Of a stretch of DNA of 64,000 nucleotides, positions 16,122 through 24,866 are shown in pieces. Under the pieces are notes generated by a model, which did no database searches, was not told the origin of the DNA, and worked only from the letters and a program-made list of their open reading frames with translations. This DNA comes from Hyphomicrobiales bacterium. GTDB lineage: Bacteria > Pseudomonadota > Alphaproteobacteria > Rhizobiales > Rhizobiaceae. Every line of letters starts with the position of its first letter. The first letter of the stretch is position 1. The stretch covers positions 1 through 64,000 of the forward strand of contig UBTY01000014.1 of assembly GCA_900468535.1 (NCBI GenBank), read 5' to 3'. The position numbers and the translations under genes are program-made.

Positions 16122-17186
16122 TCAGGCGTGCGGCGCCACGATATTGGTCAGCAGCAGCCCGGTAACGACCCCGACACCAACGAGGCCATAGCCGAGGCAC
16201 ATCGCCAGCCTGCCGCGTTCCGGCGTAAAGATATCGCCACGTATGGCCAATATGCGTCGATCCACCCACTGATAGAGTGCCGCAGCGATGCCGAGGTTGA
16301 GCACGACGGACAGCACATGCCGCAGGATCGACGCTTTCAGGCCGAAAGGCCCGAGGACCGCATTGGCCGCGAAGACGCCGATCCAGTGGTTGAGGTAGAG
16401 CGGATAGGACATGCCGCCGAGAAACCGGCCCATGAAGAGAGGCTTTCCGGGAACGGCAAGCAGCATGACGATGCAGATCGCCAGCAGGGGCGCCCATGCC
16501 TCGTAGCTCAACCCTTCGAACAGGGCCGACGAGAAGATCAGCACGCCGCCGAACGACACGACCCGAGCCGGCGTAAAGGAATGAATATGGCCGAAGCGCC
16601 TCGCCGAAACCGCCGCAAACACGCCGAACACGATGCTGGCATAGAGATCGCACCACCAGGCAGTCGCCGCTAGGACGGCCCACAGCAGCGGCGAACGCCC
16701 GAACGGCCGGATCATCACCAGCAGGAAGGGAGCGACGAGATAGAACTGTTCCTCGGCGTCGACGCTCCAGAAATGGTTGCCCGTGCCCTGCAGCGGCATC
16801 GCATTGATAAATTCCGCCAGTTGCTGCGTTCCGAACAGATTATAGACGAAGCTCGCCTTGTAGAAGACGATCTCCAGCCACTTGAAGGTCAGATGGTCCT
16901 TCAGCAGGCTCACGCTCACCAGAAGGACGAGCGTGATGAAGTAAGGTATCCAGATGCGCATCGCTCTGTTGAAATAGAAGCGCGGCAGCTCGCGGCTTGA
17001 CATATCGATCAACAGGCCGCCGATCAGCCAGCCGCTGAGAGCGAAAAACACCTGGACCGCGAAGTTTCCGCTCTGGTTCCAGCTCAGAACTCCGTCGTGC
17101 CAAAGCATGACGACAACAGCTAGAAAAATTCGAAGGTAATCAAACAAAGGGTAGTATTTCTGCTCGGAACCCGACTGACTTGCCAT
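16122..17186 (-). CDS. acyltransferase-3 (OafA/YrhL-like) membrane protein
   Basis: The 354-aa protein has about ten transmembrane helices and the family motifs near the N-terminus (PLFDYLRIFLAVVVMLWHDG, with the conserved His) and FFALSGWLIGGLL, followed by RFYFNRAMRIWIPYF. The motif NHFWSVDAEEQFYLVAPFLL near the middle is also typical. Members transfer acetyl or other acyl groups to sugars of O-antigen, exopolysaccharide, Nod factor or peptidoglycan. The acceptor here is unknown and no polysaccharide locus is adjacent. It lies 25 bp after the binding-protein gene on the opposite side of the cyclase gene. Confidence 0.9.
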   Translation of the reverse strand: MASQSGSEQKYYPLFDYLRIFLAVVVMLWHDGVLSWNQSGNFAVQVFFALSGWLIGGLLIDMSSRELPRFYFNRAMRIWIPYFITLVLLVSVSLLKDHLTFKWLEIVFYKASFVYNLFGTQQLAEFINAMPLQGTGNHFWSVDAEEQFYLVAPFLLVMIRPFGRSPLLWAVLAATAWWCDLYASIVFGVFAAVSARRFGHIHSFTPARVVSFGGVLIFSSALFEGLSYEAWAPLLAICIVMLLAVPGKPLFMGRFLGGMSYPLYLNHWIGVFAANAVLGPFGLKASILRHVLSVVLNLGIAAALYQWVDRRILAIRGDIFTPERGRLAMCLGYGLVGVGVVTGLLLTNIVAPHA

Positions 17187-17375
17187 TCAACGCCTCGAAA
17201 CCATGAAGTACGCGTGCACTCGAACGGCAAGTCTTATGGGACCACCCGCGGATTGCCACACGGGAAATTGGATGAAGCGCCTACGTCGGGAGACGCATAC
17301 CTCGTCATTAGAGCGGCGGCATTTCAGCAGATGAACCTGTGAAATATCCGAATAGCCATCTGGTAACGGGCACCC

Positions 17376-17392
17376 TCGTCGGTGACGACAAA
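17376..17392. repeat. 17-bp palindromic element, copy 2
   Basis: This is identical to the 17-mer at 4468-4484 (TCGTC-GGT-GACGA core plus CAAA). It lies 38-54 bp upstream of the TTG start of the cyclase gene, where a regulator could act. The function is inferred. Confidence 0.35.
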
Positions 17393-17429
17393 ACACGCTA
17401 GACTTTGGCGGGTTCGACCGGAGGACGCC

Positions 17430-19280
17430 TTGGAACGACGTTTGACCGCCATTCTTGCCGCCGATGTGGTTGGCTATAGCAGGCTGATGGGCATCGACGA
17501 GGCTGGCACGCTCAAGGCCGTCAACCGTCACCGCGTCGAGCTGATCGAGCCGGCAATCGCCCGCCATCGCGGCCGGCTGGTCAAGTTGCTCGGCGATGGG
17601 CTGCTGGCGGAGTTTAGCAGCGTCGTCAACGCGGTCGCCTGCGCCGTCGACATCCAGCGCGGCATCACGCTCAATAATGAACAGGTGCCGGAAGACCGCC
17701 GCATCCGCTTTCGCATCGGCGTCAACCTCGGCGACGTCATCGTCGAGAACGGCGATATCTTCGGCGATGGCGTCAATGTCGCGGCGAGATTGGAAGCGGT
17801 GGCCGAGCCCGGCGGCATCGCGGTCTCGTCGTCGGTGCGCGACCATGTCGGCGGCCGCCTCGATCTCGGCTTCGACGATCGCGGCCGGCAGACGCTGAAG
17901 AACATCCAACAGCAGGTCCACGTCTACGCCGTCCGCTTCGACCGGCCCAGCGACGCCAGCAATGGTGCGTCGGAAACGCCGGTCAACGATGATCGCTCGA
18001 TCGTCGTGCTCCCCTTCACCAACATGAGCGACGATCCCGACCAGGAATATTTCTCCGACGGATTGACCGAAGACATCATCACCGATCTGTCGAAGATCTC
18101 AGGCCTGCTGGTGACCCCGCGCAACACCACCTTCGCCTACAAGGGCCGCAGCGTGAAGATCGGCCAGATCGCCCGCGAGCTCTGTGTCCGCTACGTCCTC
18201 CAGGGCAGTGTTCGCAAGTCGGGCACGCGGGTGCGCATCAGCGCCCAGATGATCGACGCCAGCAACGAAGACCACCTCTGGGCCGATCGCTACGACCGCG
18301 ACCTTACCGATATCTTCGCCATACAGGATGAGATCGCCCATGCGATCGTCGGCCAGCTGAAGATCAAGATGCGGCCGGAAGAAGTGCGCGCGCTGGAAAG
18401 CGATCCCACGACCAATGTCGAGGCCTATACCTACTATCTGCGCGGCCGCAAGTTCGCCCGCTCCATGACCATGTCCTACCTCATCATGGCGCGGCGGATG
18501 TTCTACAAGGCGATCGAGCTTGATCCGAACTATGCCCGCGCCTACGCCGGCATCGCCGATTGCGACTCCGCCCTCTACATCTGGTACGCTGCGGAACTGC
18601 CGATAGGCGAAATTCTGGAGATGACCGCCAGGGCGATCGCACTCGATCCCGATCTCGCCGAGGCGCACGCCGCCCGCGCCATCGCGCTTCATCACGGCGA
18701 CCGCGATGCCGAAGCCGATGACTATTTCGCCCGAGCACTGGCGCTCGATCCCAATCTTTTCGAGGCCAATTTTCACTTCGCCCACCGCCTGTTCAAGCGC
18801 GGCCAGTTCAACGAAGCGATCATCTATTTCGAGCGTTCGGCGGCGCTCTACGCCGATGACTACGTCTCCCCCGTCCTGGTCGCCGCAGCCTGCCGCTCGC
18901 TCGGGCGCACCGAGGAAGGCCGCAAATGGGCAGCGGAGGGGGCCGCCCGCGCCGAGCGCGCCGCCGAGCAGAACCCCGGCAACTCCGCCCCCGTTCACCG
19001 CGCAGCCCTTGCCTACGCGCAGATCGGAGATAACAGGCGGGCCGTCTCCTGGATCAACCGCGCACTGGCCATGGATCCGCACGACGTCATCACCCGCTAC
19101 AACGCCGTCTGCGTCCACGCCCTGCTCGGCGACACCGACCGGGCCGTCGAGCACATGGAACAATTGCTACCCAATAGCTCCTCCTATCAGATCGGCTGGT
19201 TCGAAAACGATTCAGACCTCGACAACATTCGCTCCGACCCGCGCTTTATCAGGCTGATGGAAGCGATCGCGCAGCAGTGA
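17430..19280 (+). CDS. class III adenylate cyclase with TolB-like and TPR domains
   Basis: The start is taken as TTG 17430 because GGAGG at 17420-17424 precedes it by five bases and gives the usual family N-terminus (MERRLTAILAADVVGYSRLM). GTG 17382 is the alternative. Residues ~5-175 are a class III cyclase domain with metal-binding Asp12 (AADVVGYSR) and Asp56 (LLGDGLLAEF), the Lys before GDG that favours ATP, and the transition-state residues in FGDGVNVAARLE. Residues ~195-310 are TolB/FlgO-like (IVVLPFTNMSDDPDQEYFSDG). Residues ~330-600 contain TPR repeats (e.g. AIELDPNYARAYAGIADCD). The protein is soluble. It should make cAMP; what the C-terminal modules sense is unknown. The same TolB-like module occurs at 2991-4013. 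Confidence 0.88.
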   Translation: MERRLTAILAADVVGYSRLMGIDEAGTLKAVNRHRVELIEPAIARHRGRLVKLLGDGLLAEFSSVVNAVACAVDIQRGITLNNEQVPEDRRIRFRIGVNLGDVIVENGDIFGDGVNVAARLEAVAEPGGIAVSSSVRDHVGGRLDLGFDDRGRQTLKNIQQQVHVYAVRFDRPSDASNGASETPVNDDRSIVVLPFTNMSDDPDQEYFSDGLTEDIITDLSKISGLLVTPRNTTFAYKGRSVKIGQIARELCVRYVLQGSVRKSGTRVRISAQMIDASNEDHLWADRYDRDLTDIFAIQDEIAHAIVGQLKIKMRPEEVRALESDPTTNVEAYTYYLRGRKFARSMTMSYLIMARRMFYKAIELDPNYARAYAGIADCDSALYIWYAAELPIGEILEMTARAIALDPDLAEAHAARAIALHHGDRDAEADDYFARALALDPNLFEANFHFAHRLFKRGQFNEAIIYFERSAALYADDYVSPVLVAAACRSLGRTEEGRKWAAEGAARAERAAEQNPGNSAPVHRAALAYAQIGDNRRAVSWINRALAMDPHDVITRYNAVCVHALLGDTDRAVEHMEQLLPNSSSYQIGWFENDSDLDNIRSDPRFIRLMEAIAQQ

Positions 19281-19362
19281 GCATCATCGCACGAGCGCCG
19301 GCGACGCACCGTGACATCGGCAGCGCCGCCCTGTATCCTCTTCAAAAATCAAGGGAACATCC

Positions 19363-20040
19363 GTGCGCATTCTACTGGTGGAGGACAATATCGCGCTGGC
19401 CGACGGGCTTTCGGCCATCCTGCGCGGCACCGGCCATGCCGTCGACGTCGTGCATGACGGCGCCTCCGCCAATGCCGTGACGGCGGCCGAGAATTTCGAT
19501 CTCGTCGTGCTCGACCTCAACCTGCCTGAAATGGATGGCCTCGAGGTGCTGCGTGCCATGCGGGCCCGGCAGAACCAGTCGGCGGTGCTGATCCTGACAG
19601 CGCGCGGCACACCGGAGGAGCGCGTCAAGGGCCTCGATCTTGGCGCCGACGACTACCTCATCAAGCCCTTCGATATCGCGGAATTCGAGGCCCGCGTCCG
19701 CGTCCTCCTGCGCCGTCAGGCCGGGCTGCATTCGGCAACAGTCAGTTTCGGCGGCCTGTCGCTCGATCTCAATTCGCGCGCTTTCTTCGCCGGTTCGGCA
19801 CCGCTCGACATCCCCGCCCGCGAACTCGGCCTCTTGGAAATCCTCTTCATGCGCGCCGGCAAGGTGGTCGCCAAGGAAGCGATCATCCAGTCGCTGACTG
19901 CCTTCGACGACGACATTTCGGCCAATGCCATCGAGCAATATGTCAGCCGCCTGAGAAAACGCCTGTCGCCCTATGGCCTGACGGTGAAGACGGCGCGCGG
20001 CATCGGCTACTACCTCGACAAACTACCCGAGGCCTCATGA
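19363..20040 (+). CDS. OmpR/PhoB-family response regulator, TctD-like
   Basis: GTG 19363 with AAGGGA upstream gives a 225-aa protein. The receiver domain (1-115) has the acidic pair (VEDN), the phosphoacceptor Asp51 in VVLDLNLPEMDG, the Thr in LILTARG and the Lys in YLIKPFD. Residues ~125-220 are a winged-helix DNA-binding domain (ARELGLLEILFMRAGKVV, ending VSRLRKRLSPYG and TARGIGYYL). The next gene, the kinase, starts at 20037 in an ATGA overlap, so the two are a pair. It likely controls uptake of an organic acid or metal, by analogy with TctD. Confidence 0.92.
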   Translation: MRILLVEDNIALADGLSAILRGTGHAVDVVHDGASANAVTAAENFDLVVLDLNLPEMDGLEVLRAMRARQNQSAVLILTARGTPEERVKGLDLGADDYLIKPFDIAEFEARVRVLLRRQAGLHSATVSFGGLSLDLNSRAFFAGSAPLDIPARELGLLEILFMRAGKVVAKEAIIQSLTAFDDDISANAIEQYVSRLRKRLSPYGLTVKTARGIGYYLDKLPEAS

Positions 20041-21419
20041 CGACGGCCTATTCGCTCCGACGAAGGCTGCTGTTCTGGCTGCTGATCTCGACCGCCATCA
20101 TCGGCATCGTCGCACTCGCTGACACCTACCGCGAAGCCGTGCAGACCTCCAACATCGTCTCGGACCGCGTGCTGGCAGGCTCGGCGCTCGCCATCGCCGA
20201 ACGCGTCGTCGTCGCCGAAGACGGCACGCTCGAGGTCGATATCCCCTATGTGGCGCTGGAGATGCTGACCTCAGCGGCGCAGGACCGGGTCTTCTACCGC
20301 GTCGACGGGCCGCCCGGAAAATTCATCACCGGTTACCAGGCGCTTCCCGTGCTTTCCGAGACCGTAGGTGACACAGCCGCCTTTGCGGATGATACCTTCC
20401 GCGACGAGCCTATACGCGTGGCGACGCTAAAGCGTTCGGCCTCGACAGGCATCCGCTCCGTCCCCTTTGCCGTGACAGTCGCGGAGACGACGATTGCCCG
20501 CCGCCAGCTCGCCCGCGCCATCCTCTTCCGCTCGGCGCTCCGCCTCTCCCTGATGATCGCAGGCGCCGCCGTCATCGTCTGGATCTCGGTCACGGTTGCG
20601 CTTCGCCCGCTCTACAAGCTACGCGACGCGATCGGCGAGCGCAGCCCGGATGATCTCCACCCGATCGAACAGTCCGTCCCGAGCGAGGTCCAGCCGCTCG
20701 TCGATACCGTCAACGGCTTCATGGTGCGCCTGCAATCGGCCCTCGATGCGCTCAGGAACTTCACCGGCAACGCCAGCCACCAGCTGCGCACGCCGCTTGC
20801 GATCATCCGCACCCAACTTGCCCTCTCGGCCCGAGCAGGCACCTTGGCCGAAGCCCAGGGCTCGGCCCTGAAGGGCGACCAGGCCGTCGCCCACGCCGAG
20901 CGCATTCTTGCGCAGTTGCTGCTGATGGCGAAGATCGATGCGGCCGTGGCAAAGGAAGCGCTGACCGCCTCTTCGATCGACCTGACGGCAATTGCCCAGG
21001 AGATAACCGGCGAATTGATCCCCACGGCCGCCGAGGCCGGCATCGATCTCGGCTTCGAAGGTGACCGCCCTGCCCTTATCCGCGCCGAGCCGCTGCTGAT
21101 CGGCGAACTGCTGCGCAACCTTGCCGGAAACGCCATCGCCTATGCCGGCGCGGGCGCCGAGGTGACCGTCCGGATATCCGAGACCAATGATGCGGTCCGC
21201 CTCGAAGTCGAGGACAACGGCCCCGGCATTCCCGCAGACAAGCTCGCCGCCGTCCGGCAGCGTTTCTCGCGCGGCAGCAACTCCGGAGCACCGGGCGCCG
21301 GTCTCGGCCTGCCGATCGTCGAGGAGATCGCCGGCCTCTTCAATGCCGCCCTCGCGCTCGAGCCCGGCTGCAACGGCAGAGGCCTCAAGGCCTCCGTAAC
21401 CTTTGCAAAGGCGACGTAA
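20037..21419 (+). CDS. sensor histidine kinase with 2CSK_N (TctE-type) sensor domain
   Basis: The 460-aa protein has a transmembrane helix at ~13-32, a periplasmic ~130-residue 2CSK_N domain (DTYREAVQTSNIVSDRVLAG, then VFYRVDGPPGKFITGY), a second helix at ~168-190 and a HAMP-like linker. The HisKA domain has phospho-His248 in FTGNASHQLRTPLAII, and the HATPase_c domain shows the N (LLRNLAGNAIAYA), G1 (VEDNGPGIP) and G2 (GAGLGLPIVEEI) boxes. All catalytic motifs are present. 2CSK_N kinases such as TctE sense carboxylates, often through a periplasmic binding protein. Candidates in the window are the orphan at 15005-16096 and TctC at 13554-14498. Confidence 0.92.
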   Translation: MTTAYSLRRRLLFWLLISTAIIGIVALADTYREAVQTSNIVSDRVLAGSALAIAERVVVAEDGTLEVDIPYVALEMLTSAAQDRVFYRVDGPPGKFITGYQALPVLSETVGDTAAFADDTFRDEPIRVATLKRSASTGIRSVPFAVTVAETTIARRQLARAILFRSALRLSLMIAGAAVIVWISVTVALRPLYKLRDAIGERSPDDLHPIEQSVPSEVQPLVDTVNGFMVRLQSALDALRNFTGNASHQLRTPLAIIRTQLALSARAGTLAEAQGSALKGDQAVAHAERILAQLLLMAKIDAAVAKEALTASSIDLTAIAQEITGELIPTAAEAGIDLGFEGDRPALIRAEPLLIGELLRNLAGNAIAYAGAGAEVTVRISETNDAVRLEVEDNGPGIPADKLAAVRQRFSRGSNSGAPGAGLGLPIVEEIAGLFNAALALEPGCNGRGLKASVTFAKAT

Positions 21420-21529
21420 AGGCTTAGCCGGCTTGGCCTTTCCGCCTTGCATTCTTTCGCTGCATTGCACACACTGCTTTTCGGGAACAGCAATGCCGCA
21501 CAACGATGCGGCGCCGGATAAGGCGAAAT

Positions 21530-24500
21530 ATGTCGATCAAGGCCAGCATCTATCACCTGACGCATTACAAATACGACAAGCCGGTCCGCCTCGGACCCCA
21601 GATCATCCGCCTCAAGCCCGCGTCGCATTCCAAGACGCGGGTGATCAGCCATTCGCTGAAGGTCTCGCCGGCGAACCATTTCGTAAACCTGCAGCAGGAT
21701 CCCTACGGCAATTATCTGGCGCGCTACGTCTTTCCCGACCCGGTGACGGAGTTCAAGATCGAGGTCGATCTCGTTGCCGACATGACGGTCTACAACCCCT
21801 TCGATTTCTTCGTCGAGGAGAGCGCCGAAATCTGGCCCTTCTCCTATCCCGAGGACATCCGCGACGACCTGAAGATCTACATGCAGCCGCAGCCGCTGGA
21901 GCCGGCGCTGGCGACCTATCTCTCGGGCATCGACCGTACGCCGATGCGCACGACGGATTTCATCGTCGGCCTCAATGCCAAGCTGAAGGGCGACATCGAA
22001 TATGTCATCCGCATGGAGCCCGGCGTGCAGTCGCCCGAGGATACGCTGAAGCTGGCGCTCGGCTCCTGTCGCGACACCAGCTGGTTGCTCGTCGAGATCC
22101 TGCGCAATCTCGGCTTTGCCGCCCGCTTCGTGTCCGGCTATCTCATCCAGCTGACGCCCGATCTGAAGGCGCTCGACGGCCCCTCCGGCACCGAGGTCGA
22201 TTTCACCGACCTGCATGCATGGGCGGAAGTCTATATTCCCGGCGCCGGCTGGATCGGCCTCGACCCGACCTCGGGCCTCCTGACCGGCGAAAGCCACATC
22301 CCCCTTGCCGCCACCCCGCACTACCGCAACGCCGCCCCGATCTCGGGCGCGCTCTACGGCCACGCCAACACCGAATTCGCCTTCGACATGAAGGTCTCGC
22401 GCGTCGCCGAGCATCCGCGCATCACCAAGCCGTTTTCCGACGACAGCTGGGACGAGCTCAACGCGCTCGGCCGCAAGGTCGACGACATCCTCAAGGCCGA
22501 GGACGTGCGCCTCACCATGGGCGGCGAGCCGACATTTGTCTCGATCGACGATTTCGAATCCGACGAATGGAACACCGCCGCTGTCGGCCCGACCAAGCGC
22601 GAAAAGGCCGATATCCTGATCCGCAAGCTGCGCGAGCGCTTCGCCCCCGGCGGCTTCCTGCATTACGGCCAGGGCAAGTGGTACCCCGGCGAAAGCCTGC
22701 CGCGCTGGACCTTCTCGCTCTACTGGCGCAAGGACGGCAAGCCGATCTGGCGCAACCCTGATCTGATCGCCGGCGAAGGCAAGGACACCGGCGTCGTCGC
22801 CGACGATGCCGGCAATCTGCTGAGTGCCATCGCGAGGGAGTTGGCGATCGACACCGACATGGTGCTGCCGGCCTATGAGGATCCCGCCGAATGGATCCTC
22901 AAGGAAGGCAGCCTGCCTGATAATGTCGATCCATCCAATTCCAAGCTCAAGGATCCCGAGGAGCGCAGCCGCATCGCCCGCGTCTTCGAGCGCGGCCTGA
23001 CGACGCCGACCGGCTACATCCTCCCCGTCCAGGCGTGGAACGCCAAGGCATCCGGCCAGCGCTGGATGAGCGAGCGCTGGAAGACCCGCCGCGGCAAGAT
23101 CTTCCTCGTCCCCGGCGACAGCCCCGTCGGCTACCGCCTGCCGCTCGGCACCCTGCCCTACGTGCCGCCCGCCCGCTTCCCCTATATCCACCCGGCCGAT
23201 CCCTCGATCCCGCGCAAGCCGCTGCCCGAGGTCTTCGTCCCCGCCGGCCGCGCCATGCCGGAGGCCTCGCGCCACAGCGACGACGCATCGGCGCAGAACC
23301 GCGTCGAGCAAACCATCGGTGAACTCGGCGGCGCCATTCGCACCGCCATCTCGGTCGAGCCGCGCGACGGCAGGCTCTGCGTCTTCATGCCCCCGGTCGA
23401 GCGCATCGAGGATTATCTCGAGCTGATCGCAGCCGCCGAAAACGCCGCCGCCGAACTCGGCCTGCCCGTCCATATCGAGGGCTATTCGCCGCCGCAGGAC
23501 GAGCGCATCAACGTCATCCGCGTCGCCCCCGATCCCGGCGTCATCGAGGTCAACATTCACCCGGCGTCCAACTGGCAGGATTGCGTCGACATCACCACCG
23601 CGGTCTACGAGGAAGCCCGCCAGACCCGCCTCGGCACCGACAAGTTCATGATCGACGGCCGCCACACCGGCACCGGCGGCGGCAACCATGTCGTGGTCGG
23701 CGGCGCCAACCCCGGCGACAGCCCCTTCCTGCGCCGCCCGGACCTGCTGAAAAGCCTGGTGCTGCACTGGCAGCGCCATCCCTCGCTCTCCTACATGTTT
23801 TCAGGCATGTTCATCGGCCCGACCAGCCAGGCGCCGCGCATCGACGAGGCCCGCCACGACAGCCTCTACGAGCTGGAAACCGCGCTCGCCCAGATCCCCG
23901 CGCCCGGCAAGGGCGTGACGCCGCTCCCGTGGATCACCGACCGCCTGTTCCGCAACCTGCTGATCGACGTGACCGGCAACACCCACCGCGCCGAGATCTG
24001 CATCGACAAGCTGTTTTCGCCCGATGGCCCCACCGGCCGCCTCGGCCTTGTCGAGTTCCGCGGCTTCGAGATGCCGCCGAATGCCCGCATGTCGCTGGCG
24101 CAGCAGCTTCTCGTGCGTGCGCTCATCGCCCGCTTCTGGCGGAACCCGGCCGATGGCCGCTTCGTGCGCTGGGGCACCACGCTGCACGACCGCTTCATGC
24201 TGCCGCATTTCGTCTGGCAAGATTTCATCGACGTGCTGTCGGATCTCCGCCAGAACGGCTTCGATCTCAGCCCCGAATGGTTCAAGGCCCAGCTCGAATT
24301 CCGCTTCCCCTTCTGCGGCGAGGTCGAGTACGAGGGTGCCAAGCTGGAGCTGCGCCAGGCGCTGGAGCCGTGGAACGTCATGGGCGAGGAAGGCGCGATC
24401 GGCGGCACCGTGCGCTATGTCGACTCATCCGTCGAACGCCTGCAGGTGCGACTGGAGACCGGCAATGCGCAGCGCTATGCTGTCACCTGCAACGGCCGCA

Positions 24501-24853
24501 CCGTGCCGCTGACGCCGACGGGCACGTCTGGCGTCTCGGTCGCCGGCGTCCGCTTCAAAGCCTGGCAGCCGGCGTCGGGATTGCACCCGCTTCTGCCGGT
24601 CAACACACCGCTGACATTCGACATTTATGATACATGGTCGAAACGTTCGATCGGCGGCTGCATCTATCATGTTGCCCATCCGGGCGGGCGTAACTATGAC
24701 ACCTTCCCGGTCAATGGTAACGAAGCGGAAGCAAGGCGTCTGGCGCGATTCGAGCCGTGGGGGCATACGGCTGGCGGGTACATTCCGCGCACCGAGACAG
24801 CGTCGCCGGAGTTTCCGCTGACGCTCGATCTTCGTAGGCCGGTGGGAATTTAG
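21530..24853 (+). CDS. large transglutaminase-like protein with DUF2126 C-terminal domain
   Basis: ATG 21530 ([20 protein letters not shown]) gives 1107 residues; an in-frame opening further upstream lacks family similarity. Residues ~1-85 are the bacterial transglutaminase-like N-terminal domain. Residues ~150-260 are the transglutaminase/cysteine-protease core with the full triad: Cys180 (GSCRDTSW), His229 (DLHAWAEV) and Asp245 (GLDPTSG). From ~290 on is the long DUF2126 region ([43 protein letters not shown]), which resembles glutamine-synthetase-type or amidoligase chemistry in published family analyses. It is the first gene of a three-gene set with the ATP-grasp/alpha-E protein and a second transglutaminase. 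The product of the set is unknown. Confidence 0.88.
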   Translation: MSIKASIYHLTHYKYDKPVRLGPQIIRLKPASHSKTRVISHSLKVSPANHFVNLQQDPYGNYLARYVFPDPVTEFKIEVDLVADMTVYNPFDFFVEESAEIWPFSYPEDIRDDLKIYMQPQPLEPALATYLSGIDRTPMRTTDFIVGLNAKLKGDIEYVIRMEPGVQSPEDTLKLALGSCRDTSWLLVEILRNLGFAARFVSGYLIQLTPDLKALDGPSGTEVDFTDLHAWAEVYIPGAGWIGLDPTSGLLTGESHIPLAATPHYRNAAPISGALYGHANTEFAFDMKVSRVAEHPRITKPFSDDSWDELNALGRKVDDILKAEDVRLTMGGEPTFVSIDDFESDEWNTAAVGPTKREKADILIRKLRERFAPGGFLHYGQGKWYPGESLPRWTFSLYWRKDGKPIWRNPDLIAGEGKDTGVVADDAGNLLSAIARELAIDTDMVLPAYEDPAEWILKEGSLPDNVDPSNSKLKDPEERSRIARVFERGLTTPTGYILPVQAWNAKASGQRWMSERWKTRRGKIFLVPGDSPVGYRLPLGTLPYVPPARFPYIHPADPSIPRKPLPEVFVPAGRAMPEASRHSDDASAQNRVEQTIGELGGAIRTAISVEPRDGRLCVFMPPVERIEDYLELIAAAENAAAELGLPVHIEGYSPPQDERINVIRVAPDPGVIEVNIHPASNWQDCVDITTAVYEEARQTRLGTDKFMIDGRHTGTGGGNHVVVGGANPGDSPFLRRPDLLKSLVLHWQRHPSLSYMFSGMFIGPTSQAPRIDEARHDSLYELETALAQIPAPGKGVTPLPWITDRLFRNLLIDVTGNTHRAEICIDKLFSPDGPTGRLGLVEFRGFEMPPNARMSLAQQLLVRALIARFWRNPADGRFVRWGTTLHDRFMLPHFVWQDFIDVLSDLRQNGFDLSPEWFKAQLEFRFPFCGEVEYEGAKLELRQALEPWNVMGEEGAIGGTVRYVDSSVERLQVRLETGNAQRYAVTCNGRTVPLTPTGTSGVSVAGVRFKAWQPASGLHPLLPVNTPLTFDIYDTWSKRSIGGCIYHVAHPGGRNYDTFPVNGNEAEARRLARFEPWGHTAGGYIPRTETASPEFPLTLDLRRPVGI

Positions 24854-24866
24854 ACATTAGGGTGAA

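Noticed and set aside
21140..23779. Long minus-strand open frame antisense to the sensor kinase and DUF2126 genes
   Set aside because: It has no ribosome site and no recognisable protein family. It is a mirror of the GC-rich codon usage of the real genes on the plus strand.
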